Origin: Spirosoma rhododendri
Lineage (GTDB): Bacteria; Bacteroidota; Bacteroidia; Cytophagales; Spirosomataceae
Assembly (NCBI RefSeq): GCF_012849055.1
Contig: NZ_CP051677.1
Location: 5,285,001-5,349,000 of the forward strand
Length of the DNA: 64,000 nt
Direction of reading: 5' to 3'
The translations under genes and the position numbers were made by a program. Of the stretch, positions 51,243 to 59,191 are shown piece by piece. Under the pieces are notes generated by a model, which saw only the letters and a list, made by a program, of their open reading frames with translations, was not told the origin of the DNA and searched no databases. Positions within the stretch are counted from its first letter, which is position 1, and every line of letters begins with the position of its first letter.

Positions 51243-51644
51243 TGCTTCTTTACTAATTTAATAGGTATCTGTAGAAGCAAAGATTAGATATAACTACGTA
51301 GCCTTTTCGGGTAGTTTAGAAAATGTATGTTTGAATGAGCGTTTTGCGAGACTATTGGCCATAACTCACAGATAGGTAGCTAGTCCCTCGACCCTCCGGC
51401 AACCTGACGACCCATCCGGTGATTCAACCTCAAACGTTACCCCAATCGGTTCTGTCTGGAAACAACGACCGTTCCTAAACAGAACCGATTGGGATCGAAA
51501 AGCTGATCGTGTTTCTGACTTAGAGTAAGCGGTATCAAACCAATCTGTTCGCCAAAAAGCCTAAGCCGTTGACTTTGTGATGGCTCGTAGTACTCCAATC
51601 GACCGGTTCGATGAGAACCGCTGGCCAACTTAATTCTTTATCAG
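51243..51644. other. 402-base gap downstream of the redox operon
   Basis: It holds a strong inverted repeat at 51441-51493 and no supported gene. A 63-codon leftward frame covering that repeat is not believed. AT-rich DNA near 51300-51350 lies upstream of the 51242 start and may hold its promoter (CAAAGATTA at 51278 is near a -7 match on the leftward strand). Confidence 0.45.
51441..51493. terminator. 15-bp perfect inverted repeat, possible terminator of the redox operon
   Basis: CCCAATCGGTTCTGT at 51441-51455 pairs perfectly with 51479-51493; the loop is 23 bases. It is about 150 bases past the last gene of the operon. No T-tract follows. Confidence 0.55.
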
Positions 51645-52646
51645 CTAGTTTATTTTGACGACGACTTTCCCTTTCGACCGGCCGCTTTCTACGTAGGCTA
51701 TAGCCTCATTGGTCGACTCGAAGGGGTAAATTTTGTCGACAACTGGCTTGATAATATTCGATTCGATCAGTGCCGTGATCCTGGCCAACTGGTTGCCGCT
51801 GGCTTTCATGAACAGAAACGAGTAATTCACGCCCAGACGGCTGGCTTTTTTCCGGGTGCTGTAACTCAATAGCGTCAGCACGATTTTAAGCGGCCAACTC
51901 AGGTCCATTTCCTCAGCAAAGGCCGGGTCGGGTGGGCCGGAAATCGAGATGAGCGTGCCGCCCGGCTTTAAAATACGCAGCGATTTTTCGAGCGTTTTGG
52001 CGTCCTGACTATTCAAAACAAGGTCGTAACCACTCAGGATGGTTTCAAAATCCTGGGTTTTGTAATCGATTACGACATCGGCCCCCAGCCGTTTCACCAG
52101 TTCAACGTTCGACGCGCTTGTTGTGGTGGCTACGGTGGCACCAAGGTGCTTTGCCAGTTGAATGGCAATCGTACCCACGCCCCCTGAACCCGCCTGAATA
52201 AACACCTTCTGCCCTTTTTTGAGATTGCCCCATTCGACCAGTGCCTGCCAGGCCGTCAGCGCGACAAGGGGTATGGAAGCCGCTTCTTCCATGCTGCTGT
52301 TTTTGGGCTTGAGGGCCATATCGGCCTCGTGGAGCGCGATAAATTCGGTGAATGTACCGATTCGGTCTTTGTCGGGCCGGGCGTAGACCTCGTCACCAAC
52401 TTTAAACATGGTCACCCGCGCCCCGACCCGGATCACGACCCCGGCTACATCGTTGCCCAGAATAAGCGGCAGTTTGTAGGGTAGGATGAGTTTGAACTCA
52501 CCGTCCCTGATTTTGGCATCCAGTTGATTTATACTGGTCGCGTGAATACCGACCAGCACGTCGTTTTCGCCCAATTTCGGCTCCGGCATGTCCCCAAACT
52601 GTAGCGGCTCCTTCTTCTGGTAACGACTGATAAAAAAGGCTTTCAT
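51645..52646 (-). CDS. NADP-dependent quinone oxidoreductase-like enzyme (MDR superfamily)
   Basis: The 333-residue protein is a zinc-independent medium-chain dehydrogenase: MKAFFISRYQKKEPLQFGDM at the start, SINQLDAKIRDGEF, GNDVAGVVIRVG, and the NADP-binding QAGSGGVGTIAIQLAKHLGA. Zinc-ligand cysteines are absent. Such enzymes reduce quinones or alpha,beta-unsaturated carbonyls with NADPH. It is the last gene of the leftward run that starts at 57185 and lies 10 bases after the SDR gene. Confidence 0.88.
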   Translation of the reverse strand: MKAFFISRYQKKEPLQFGDMPEPKLGENDVLVGIHATSINQLDAKIRDGEFKLILPYKLPLILGNDVAGVVIRVGARVTMFKVGDEVYARPDKDRIGTFTEFIALHEADMALKPKNSSMEEAASIPLVALTAWQALVEWGNLKKGQKVFIQAGSGGVGTIAIQLAKHLGATVATTTSASNVELVKRLGADVVIDYKTQDFETILSGYDLVLNSQDAKTLEKSLRILKPGGTLISISGPPDPAFAEEMDLSWPLKIVLTLLSYSTRKKASRLGVNYSFLFMKASGNQLARITALIESNIIKPVVDKIYPFESTNEAIAYVESGRSKGKVVVKIN

Positions 52647-52656
52647 ACTGATTGGT

Positions 52657-53420
52657 TTATCGTAGGGATTGGTGGGCTTTCTTCGGATTGACCAGCTCGT
52701 AAGCCAGTTTGGGGAAAAGGCGATTGATCAGATAGACGGTTTTGGTGTCGCCTACCCGGATCGTGTATTCATCGTTCTGCAACCCGGCGATGAGGGCTCT
52801 TACCAGCTTATCGGGACTTAGCTTTTTGTCAGGCCGGTCGGCGACCATGTCCGTATCGACCAGCGGGGGATCAGTTCGAACACCTTTACGGAGCTGCCGA
52901 TAACCTGCAAATGCGTCCGTAGCGATTTTGTGTAGAACGCCAACGCCGTTTTGGAGGCCGAGTACGTCGCTTCGAGGATGGAGGGGACCAGGCTCAACAG
53001 CGACGTGGTGGTGATGATGGCACTTTCCGGGCGCGATTTCAGCATGTCCATAAACAGATTTGTCAGCCGGATAACGCCCAGATAATTCACCTCCATTTCG
53101 TAGGTGGCTCCCTGATGATGGCCGTCATTAGCCACGCCCAGGTTCAGGGGCGGCACGCCCACGCCAGCATTGTGGTAGAGAATGTCAATGCCGCCCAGTT
53201 GTTTCACCTGATCGAAAAGCGCGACGGAATCGGCCGGGTTGGCCACATCGTTCTGAATCGTGATGATGGTGGGGTAGGCCTGCTTCACGGCGGTCAGCTT
53301 GGCCTGATTTCGGCCGGTGACGATAACGGTAGCTCCGAGGGCTAAAAACTGCCTGGCTGCTTCCAGCCCGATCCCCGACGCCCCCCCGGTGATGAGTATT
53401 CTTTTTTCTTTCAGCTTCAT
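52657..53420 (-). pseudogene. DltE-like short-chain dehydrogenase, split by a one-base frameshift
   Basis: The frame from 53420 has ILITGGASGIGLEAARQFLA, ILYHNAGVGVPPLNLG and catalytic YSASKTALAFYTKS but ends in the wrong frame after VFELIP. The frame ending at 52657 continues with DMVADRPDKKLSPDKLVRAL and the usual tail. Adding one base to the run of five G at 52865-52869 (C on the coding strand) restores FELIPPLVDTDMVADRP and a 254-residue SDR. The paralogue at 55349 has ELYPPLVNTEFSAE at the same place, which confirms the expected reading. Probably functional if the base is really present. Confidence 0.85.
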
Positions 53421-53525
53421 GATTATCAGTGCGTTGTCAGTAAATTTTCCCGGTAAATGACCGCTTTTTATGTCTGGTTAGTAGCGGCTGACGTTACCGC
53501 ATCACGTTGCTTTTTTTCCGGAGGC

Positions 53526-54395
53526 TTATCGGATGATTTTGCCGTTCTCCACGAAGGTTATGGCTTCTGTCAGTTCATACGCGTGGACCGCCGAACAGAA
53601 AACGGCTAGTCGGTCGGCCAGCTTTCTGACACCATCGCTTTTAAAGAAAGCATCCATCTCGTTATTGCTGGCAAAACCCAGCATCAGCGATCCCTGAAAC
53701 TGCACCTCTTTCGGATTATCATGCAGTACATTGGGCGTGTTCCACTGCTTTACTTGCCAAGGCAGATACGCCTTGCTTCTCAATTCACGGAGCACATGCA
53801 TGTTGGCTAATGTGGGGGCCAGCTCGTCGTTAATAAATGCCTTAAAATCCGCTTCGTTGACGCCGTCTTTCATTCGCAGAAAAACGATGCTTCCGGCGTC
53901 GCTGTTCGCCTTGGGCTGAGCTAAATCGTACCAGCGCGATGAACCGCCCAGGGCCGCGTACAGGATGGTTCGCTTAAACAGATTTATTTCATCCTTGTAG
54001 GCCAGCCTAGTTTGTTTTTTCCCTTCTCTGGGAGAAAAAATACTTTTTACCGTAACATCGGCCACCCCGTCAATTTTACGCTCCGTCGGAATTGTTGTTT
54101 CAACGCCGTTGATGGCCGGCCACAAGCCGGGATTGTTTTCGGCCAGGTGGAGCTGACGGTATTCTTCCAGTCCTTTGGTGGCAGCTATGATTTTTGCGTG
54201 CGGCCCTTTCCAGCGGTCCATGCCTGCCTGCCGGGGTTTGTCGGTCCGCATCCAGAGCAGGATGGATGAGGAAAGGTGGCCCTCCGAGTTAACCTCGGTG
54301 GCTATTTTTTGGGGTGCGGCCGGTTGAGCAACTACGCTCACACCAGTTGTCAGATTCCACGCAACCAGGGTTGCTATGGCTACTATAGATTTCAT
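53526..54395 (-). CDS. Exported EthD-like (dimeric alpha-beta barrel) protein
   Basis: The ATG at 54395 gives 289 residues with a signal peptide (SIVAIATLVAWNLTTGVSVV, then AQP). Two similar halves are visible: SSILLWMRTDKPRQAGMDRW-KGPHAKI in the first, and GSIVFLRMKDGVNEADFKAF-INDELAPTLANM in the second, the pattern of tandem ferredoxin-like EthD domains. EthD proteins bind hydrophobic small molecules and support monooxygenases; here the export signal is unusual. It lies inside a run of redox genes and may handle their substrate. Family assignment is moderate. Confidence 0.6.
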   Translation of the reverse strand: MKSIVAIATLVAWNLTTGVSVVAQPAAPQKIATEVNSEGHLSSSILLWMRTDKPRQAGMDRWKGPHAKIIAATKGLEEYRQLHLAENNPGLWPAINGVETTIPTERKIDGVADVTVKSIFSPREGKKQTRLAYKDEINLFKRTILYAALGGSSRWYDLAQPKANSDAGSIVFLRMKDGVNEADFKAFINDELAPTLANMHVLRELRSKAYLPWQVKQWNTPNVLHDNPKEVQFQGSLMLGFASNNEMDAFFKSDGVRKLADRLAVFCSAVHAYELTEAITFVENGKIIR

Positions 54396-54476
54396 GATGA
54401 CGGTTCGATTGTACACTGTTGAGGGGGTGGTTAAAAAACGGGTACATAGCTTGTTCTGAGCTACGTACCCGTTCTG

Positions 54477-55319
54477 TCAGGCCGCATAGAAGGCTAGCGA
54501 CCGCTTCACGAAGTCATCATGGAACTGAAATACGCCCCCGTGTCCGGCGTCTTCGTAGATGTGGAGTTGAGCATTCGGAAAGCGTTTCGCCAACTCGTAC
54601 GAATTGGGTGTCGGCACCATCCGATCGTGATCACCATTGATAATGAATACAGGCAGGTCGAACCCCGACAGATCGGCGGGCGGCTCATGACCCCAGTCGC
54701 GAATCGCGTGAAGCTGGGCCTGTAGGGTCTTGAATTTTACCTCGATATCCCGGTCTTCGGTGCGCTCCTTCAGGCGGTCTAAGAATGCGTGAGCTGCCTG
54801 CTTGCCGTTATCGGTCGACGTAAAAAATAAATAATACTTGGGATCGACGAATGTGAAAAGTGCCTTGGCCATATCGATGTACGTAAGCCCCACAACATCA
54901 CTTACACCTTCGCCACCACGGGGACCGGTGCCAGCCAGCACGAGTTTACGCACCAACGTTGGTTCCAGGGCCATCAATTCCTGCGTGATGAACCCACCCA
55001 TCGAGAAAGCCATGATATCGACCTTGTTGTAGCCCAGTGCCTTGATAAAGGCAAGGCTGTCTTTGGCCATGTCGGCAATGGATGCGGCATCGTCGCCTGA
55101 TGTCGCGCCGACGCCCCGGTAATCGAACGAAATAATTTCGTGCTGCGTGGCCATGCCGTCCATCACCCTGGGGTCGGCGTTGTCAAGGTTGGAGGCCAGG
55201 TGACCGAAATAAATGATGGGAACTTCCTGCTTTGCGCCAAGTCGGCGATAGGCGTAGGTAATGCCGTTTTCAGCGGTGATAAACTCGGTCGGAACCGCAG
55301 CGTAGGTTTGTGTGGTCAT
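54477..55319 (-). CDS. Alpha/beta-hydrolase
   Basis: The 280-residue protein has the classical fold with oxyanion-hole region IIYFGHLASNLDNAD, nucleophile serine in IMAFSMGGFITQEL near residue 109, acid in FIINGDHDRMVP near 230, and histidine in EDAGHGGVFQF near 261. No signal peptide. It resembles non-heme haloperoxidase-like and esterase hydrolases; substrate unknown. Spaced 29 bases from the SDR upstream in the leftward run. Confidence 0.88.
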   Translation of the reverse strand: MTTQTYAAVPTEFITAENGITYAYRRLGAKQEVPIIYFGHLASNLDNADPRVMDGMATQHEIISFDYRGVGATSGDDAASIADMAKDSLAFIKALGYNKVDIMAFSMGGFITQELMALEPTLVRKLVLAGTGPRGGEGVSDVVGLTYIDMAKALFTFVDPKYYLFFTSTDNGKQAAHAFLDRLKERTEDRDIEVKFKTLQAQLHAIRDWGHEPPADLSGFDLPVFIINGDHDRMVPTPNSYELAKRFPNAQLHIYEDAGHGGVFQFHDDFVKRSLAFYAA

Positions 55320-55348
55320 TAATTCAGACGCGGTTTGTGTGGTCTTTA

Positions 55349-56047
55349 CTATGCCGTTTGGAAAAACTGTTTCGTATCACCCACGGGTACGTCGAACTGA
55401 TTGTTTTCCAGCCCAATCAGCAGTTCGTCGGCGACTTCCGAAGGCGGAATACCGTTGGCCCCACCTATTTCGGCCGAGAATTCGGTGTTCACCAACGGCG
55501 GGTACAGTTCATAGATCTGCACGTTTTTGCTTTCTTCGTAGGTGTAGCGCAGGGCAACCGTATAGCTGTGCAGGGCGGCTTTGGTGGCCCCGTAGGTGGG
55601 CAAAAATTTGTGGCTGCCAAACACCGAAATCGACGTTACGTTCACAACGGCCGCTTCTTCCTGCCGGAGCAAATGCGGGAGCATCAGTTCCGTAAAATGG
55701 ATGACGGCGAAGTAATTCGTATTCATTTCGATAGCCGCTTTCTCGTGAGCGTTGGTGGTCTCACTCAGCAGGTATCCGAAGGCCGCACCGGCGTTGTTGA
55801 CGATGATGTTGACCGCAGGGTGCGCTTCTTTCAACTGGGTGGCAATCCGGATTCGGTCGGCCTCCACCGATAGATCGCCCTGGATGGCTACGGCATGATC
55901 CAGTTCGGTCAGTGCCTGTTGCAACCGCTCCTCACTACGCCCGTTGATAATGACGGTGTTGCCCGCTTTACTGAATTTTTTGGCGATGGCCAGACCGATG
56001 CCGGCACTGCCGCCACTGATAAATACCGTATTTCCGGAGGTGTTCAT
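55349..56047 (-). CDS. DltE-like short-chain dehydrogenase
   Basis: The 232-residue SDR has TVFISGGSAGIGLAIAKKFS, IIVNNAGAAFGYLLSE, VVNVTSISVFGSHKFLPTYG with catalytic YGATKAALHSYT, and ELYPPLVNTEFSAEIGG. It is similar to the broken SDR at 52657 and probably arose from the same group. It should oxidise or reduce a hydroxyl or carbonyl group with NAD(P); substrate unknown. Second gene of the HxlR-controlled run. Confidence 0.9.
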   Translation of the reverse strand: MNTSGNTVFISGGSAGIGLAIAKKFSKAGNTVIINGRSEERLQQALTELDHAVAIQGDLSVEADRIRIATQLKEAHPAVNIIVNNAGAAFGYLLSETTNAHEKAAIEMNTNYFAVIHFTELMLPHLLRQEEAAVVNVTSISVFGSHKFLPTYGATKAALHSYTVALRYTYEESKNVQIYELYPPLVNTEFSAEIGGANGIPPSEVADELLIGLENNQFDVPVGDTKQFFQTA

Positions 56048-56081
56048 GGTGCTCTTTTTTTAGCGAAATGGCTGATGCTCG

Positions 56082-57185
56082 TTAGCTGGCGACGGCGTCG
56101 AGAACGGGGTAATCGGTGTAGCCTTTTTCGCCCGGCGTGTAAAACGTCGACTGATCGGGGGCGTTCAGCGGAGCATCGGTTCTGAACCGCTCCACCAGAT
56201 CAGGATTGGCCAAGAAGGGTACGCCGAACGAGACCAGATCAGCGTCATTGTCGGCCAGCACGGTGTTGGCAGTTTGTTTAGTAAAGCCCCGGTTGATGAT
56301 GATGGTCCCGTTATAGACATTGCGGAAATGTTTGGCCACGTCGGGCACCGCATCCGGGTTGCCAGATACATCGGTAAACGGTTCGATCAGGTGGACGTAG
56401 GCCAGTTGATACTCGTTGAGTCGACCAACGATGTACTCGTAAAGGGCAATCGTTTCATCGTCGACCAAGATGCCCATGATGCCGTGCAGGGATGGGTTGA
56501 GCCGAACACCCACGCGGCCCAGGTCGATCACCTCATCGAGTTCATCCAGAATATCGAACAGGATGCGGGCGCGGTTTTCCACCGATCCGCCATACGCGTC
56601 GGTGCGTTGGTTGGCGTTTTTGCTGAAAAACTGCTGGAGCAGATACCCGTTGGCACCATGCAGTTCAACGCCGTCGAAACCAGCTTTGAACGCATTGACG
56701 GTACCCTTCCGAAAATCGGCAATGGTACGCTCGATGTCGGTTTGTGTCATCGGTTGCGGTGCTTCCGAGGGCTTGAACCCTTCGGCCGTGAACACCTGCT
56801 GATTCGGATTGACATCGGACGGGGCAAGCGGCTTGTCGCCCCCGTGCAGGTCAGGGTGGGAGTACGCACCGGTGTGCCAGAGCTGGGCGAAAATCGTTCC
56901 TCCTGCCTGATGCACGGCATCCGTTGTCAGCTTCCAGCCGTCGATTTGCTCCGGGGTGTAGATACCCGGTACGTTGATGACGCCCACCGCTTCGGGGCTG
57001 ATAAACGTACCTTCCGTGATAATCAGGCCTGCGGTGGCCCGTTGGCGGTAGTATTCGGCGGTCAGTTCGGTCGCCACGTTTCCGGGGTTGCTGGCGCGGC
57101 TGCGGGTCATGGGTGCCATCACCATCCGATTTGATAACGTCAACCCGTTCAGGGTGTAAGGCTCAAAAATTAACGTGTCTGCCAT
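56082..57185 (-). CDS. Old-yellow-enzyme family alkene reductase (NemA-like)
   Basis: The 367-residue FMN enzyme begins LIFEPYTLNGLTLSNRMVMA and PMTRSRASNPG, with FAQLWHTGAYSHPDLHGG, VELHGANGYLLQQFFSKNAN (substrate-binding His and Asn), and RTDAYGGSVENRARILFDIL. It reduces activated C=C bonds, and often nitro compounds or quinones, with NADPH. It is the first gene of the run, 98 bases from the divergent HxlR regulator; NemA-type genes are commonly controlled by such regulators. The promoter and two palindromes are between them. Confidence 0.93.
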   Translation of the reverse strand: MADTLIFEPYTLNGLTLSNRMVMAPMTRSRASNPGNVATELTAEYYRQRATAGLIITEGTFISPEAVGVINVPGIYTPEQIDGWKLTTDAVHQAGGTIFAQLWHTGAYSHPDLHGGDKPLAPSDVNPNQQVFTAEGFKPSEAPQPMTQTDIERTIADFRKGTVNAFKAGFDGVELHGANGYLLQQFFSKNANQRTDAYGGSVENRARILFDILDELDEVIDLGRVGVRLNPSLHGIMGILVDDETIALYEYIVGRLNEYQLAYVHLIEPFTDVSGNPDAVPDVAKHFRNVYNGTIIINRGFTKQTANTVLADNDADLVSFGVPFLANPDLVERFRTDAPLNAPDQSTFYTPGEKGYTDYPVLDAVAS

Positions 57186-57215
57186 TGTGTATTCGGCGTC
57201 TATTCTGTAAATTTG

Positions 57216-57230
57216 CTTGCATTATGCAAG
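57216..57230. promoter_or_regulatory. Palindromic operator 1 for the HxlR regulator
   Basis: CTTGC-ATTAT-GCAAG is a perfect 5+5 palindrome with a 5-base spacer. A second copy, CTTGC-ATAGT-GCAAG, is at 57249-57263, 33 bases centre to centre, about three helical turns. The two bracket the -7 element of the leftward operon. Confidence 0.8.
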
Positions 57231-57232
57231 TG

Positions 57233-57263
57233 CAAATGTAGACACCTACTTGCATAGTGCAAG
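57233..57263 (-). promoter_or_regulatory. Promoter of the redox operon, overlapping the operators
   Basis: Read leftward, CTTG at 57260-57263 (one base from TTTG) and TACATTTG at 57233-57240 (exact TAnnTTTG) are 19 bases apart. The -33 part lies inside operator 2 and the -7 lies between the operators, so bound regulator would block RNA polymerase. Confidence 0.7.
57249..57263. promoter_or_regulatory. Palindromic operator 2 for the HxlR regulator
   Basis: CTTGC-ATAGT-GCAAG, partner of the site at 57216-57230; it overlaps the -33 region of the leftward promoter and lies 20 bases before the HxlR ATG. Confidence 0.8.
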
Positions 57264-57283
57264 TGATTTGACGAAAAAAGTTT

Positions 57284-57697
57284 ATGCCAGACAAAAAGAG
57301 AAGATCGTACTGCCCCATCAGCTCCTCGCTCGACATTTGGGGAGATAAGTGGTCACTGCTGATTATCAGAGACCTCATGATTTCAAGACAATGTACCTAC
57401 GGAGACTTTCTGAAATCAGAGGAGAAAATTGCCACCAACATTCTGGCAAGCCGACTTCAGATGCTGGAAGAGAGCGGGTTAATCACCAAACTGGACCACC
57501 CGGAGAGCAAGGCCAAAGTGCTCTATAAACTCACCCAGAAAGGTATCGACCTGCTGCCCGTGATGACGGAGATCAATCTGTGGGCCGAAAAGTATTTTAC
57601 GATCAGTGATACACAGCAGGCGATTGTAGCCGAGATAAAAAAAGACAAAGCACTCTTTCTAAAACGCGGATTGCAGTTGCTGAGCGAAACCAGCTAA
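57284..57697 (+). CDS. HxlR-family winged-helix transcriptional regulator
   Basis: The 137-residue protein starts MPDKKRRSYCPISSSLDIWG with the conserved cysteine of the family (Cys10), followed by DKWSLLIIRDLM, a winged helix (SRLQMLEESGLITKLDHP) and YKLTQKGIDLLPVMTEINLW. HxlR/YodB/QorR-type repressors sense electrophiles, quinones or oxidants through that cysteine. It is divergent from the OYE-led redox operon, which it very probably represses by binding the CTTGC palindromes; it may also control itself. Confidence 0.92.
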   Translation: MPDKKRRSYCPISSSLDIWGDKWSLLIIRDLMISRQCTYGDFLKSEEKIATNILASRLQMLEESGLITKLDHPESKAKVLYKLTQKGIDLLPVMTEINLWAEKYFTISDTQQAIVAEIKKDKALFLKRGLQLLSETS

Positions 57698-57775
57698 TGA
57701 TGCTCCTGTGGCGGAAGGCTTTTACCAGTCAGGATAACCCGCTCGTTTTACCGAGAGACGGGTTCTTTTAAAGTT

Positions 57776-58237
57776 CATTTCCAGGCCTCGACCCGTTCGC
57801 CGTGGGGGAGAAACGAGAAGGATAGTAAAGACCCGTTGCGGTTAACGGTCACCTGTATCGGTTTGTCGTAGCTGGCATAGAAAGGTGTCAGATCGAGGGT
57901 CTACGTAAAAACATCGCCCTCTTTCAGGCCCGCTTTAGCCGCACTCGACAGCGGGTTCAATGCCTTCACTACCTGCCCTTTATGATTGCCCTTCGGTATA
58001 TCGAAAAGCCCGGTCCCTATCTTTTCGATGACAAAATCAGGCCCAAATGCGCCCGGCTCCGGCACGAGCAGTTTGCCGCTGAGGGCCGTCTTATAATCGT
58101 CAACCGCCCACTCGCCCCATGACCCAGAGGGGGTATTCATTAAACAGTGGATACCCGAACTGGTCGTTTGCCCCACGGCCTACATCCACGCCCCCTGGAC
58201 GATGCCCGTAGCCGAACAGGACGCCCTTCACTTTCAT
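57776..58237 (-). pseudogene. Decayed gene with a C-terminal PDZ-like segment
   Basis: Leftward remnants can be pieced together. An upstream piece reads [16 protein letters not shown] to [15 protein letters not shown]. After a frame change near 58110 the sequence runs [20 protein letters not shown] to SSAAKAGLKEGDVFT, then hits an in-frame TAG at 57901-57903. The same frame continues TLDLTPFYASYDKPIQVTVN to a stop at 57776. KAGLKEGDVF is a PDZ-like loop and the tail resembles the end of M61-type peptidases, but the family is unsure. Stop plus shift indicate true decay, unlike the homopolymer breaks elsewhere. Confidence 0.6.
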
Positions 58238-58555
58238 ATCGGCGTCGACTATCCCGCCCCATCATCGACGCGACGTCAAGGCGACTGGCAACCATGCCCG
58301 TGCCCAACTCTACAAGCCGCGTCAGAGCAAAAAGAACAAAGCTAGCCAGGAGTGAGGGTGAATCGGTCTTGCCCGTATGCTGAAACGCCCGTTTTAGGCG
58401 ATAGTCGGCGGGTACCCATCGACTGCACCGATTATGAGTTGATCATAGTCTCAACTTGTTATCTCACGAATCAACGTCTCATATTCCTGATACCGGTTGA
58501 GTTACTGATACACCGGCGAGGAACCTATGACGATTCGGGAACCATACGCACACCC
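58238..58555. other. 318-base gap between the pseudogene and the Lrp-like gene
   Basis: It may hold more of the decayed gene, since a frame is open leftward for a few codons above 58237. GAGTTGATCATAGTCTCAAC near 58436 is a weak inverted repeat. No intact gene is supported. Confidence 0.4.
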
Positions 58556-59014
58556 CTACCCGACCGGCACGACCGTCGAATTCTTGACTTCGGCCATGAC
58601 GAAAAAGCTGCTGATATGCAGCGTACCGGGTATGACGGAAAGCTGTTCCTGGTAAAATTCGTTGTAGTCCTCCATGTTTCGGGCGACGATCTTAATCAGG
58701 TAATCGAACGTACCCGATACGCGATTACACTCCAGCACGTTCGACAGTGTGTTTACGGCGGTTTCGTAGGTGTCGAAGCTATCGCGGGTTTGTTTGTCGA
58801 GCGTAACCTGACAGTAGACAAGCAGCGAATTATCGATCTTTTTTCGGTTCAGGATCGTCACGTATCGGTCGATGATGCCCTCGCGCTCGAGCCGTCGGAT
58901 CCGTTCGTGAACGGGCGTTTTCGACAGGTTGATGCGCTGCCCGATTTCCTGAATGGTCAGGCGGGCGTTCTGTTGGAGCAGGTCGAGAATCTGGCGGTCA
59001 ATACGGTCAATCAT
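58556..59014 (-). CDS. Lrp/AsnC-family transcriptional regulator
   Basis: The ATG at 59014 gives 152 residues. An N-terminal helix-turn-helix (LTIQEIGQRINLSKTPVHER near 22-41, then IRRLEREGIIDRYVTIL) is followed by the RAM ligand-binding domain (about 65-145, ending SSFFVMAEVKNSTVVPVG). Such proteins bind amino acids and control amino-acid metabolism. It is divergent from alanine dehydrogenase, the classic arrangement of an alanine-responsive activator of ald. An imperfect palindrome just before its ATG is a candidate self-operator. Confidence 0.9.
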   Translation of the reverse strand: MIDRIDRQILDLLQQNARLTIQEIGQRINLSKTPVHERIRRLEREGIIDRYVTILNRKKIDNSLLVYCQVTLDKQTRDSFDTYETAVNTLSNVLECNRVSGTFDYLIKIVARNMEDYNEFYQEQLSVIPGTLHISSFFVMAEVKNSTVVPVG

Positions 59015-59028
59015 GAGCAACGGGATAT

Positions 59029-59050
59029 TTTACGGCAATATGCCCGTAAA
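59029..59050. promoter_or_regulatory. Imperfect palindrome next to the Lrp-like start, candidate operator
   Basis: TTTACG-GCA-ATA-TGC-C-CGTAAA is a 9+9 palindrome with one bulged base, 15 bases upstream of the ATG at 59014. Size and position suit an Lrp-type binding site in the lrp-ald gap. Confidence 0.45.
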
Positions 59051-59145
59051 GCATCAATGTTCAGACTTATTTCCTGCATAAATCCATTATAACACACGTT
59101 TTTCCTAAATACGGCGCCTTAACTAGAAAATTATAGTACCTGACC

Positions 59146-59153
59146 TACCTTTG
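59146..59153 (+). promoter_or_regulatory. -7 element upstream of ald
   Basis: TACCTTTG matches TAnnTTTG exactly, 38 bases before the ATG at 59192. The -33 position is not a good TTTG, consistent with a promoter that needs an activator. Confidence 0.6.
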
Positions 59154-59191
59154 TACTGTCAATAGCAATCAACTTCAATCTGGCTACCCTC

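Noticed and set aside
51437..51628. 63-codon leftward frame over the 51441-51493 inverted repeat
   Set aside because: It covers a terminator-like hairpin and has no family pattern.
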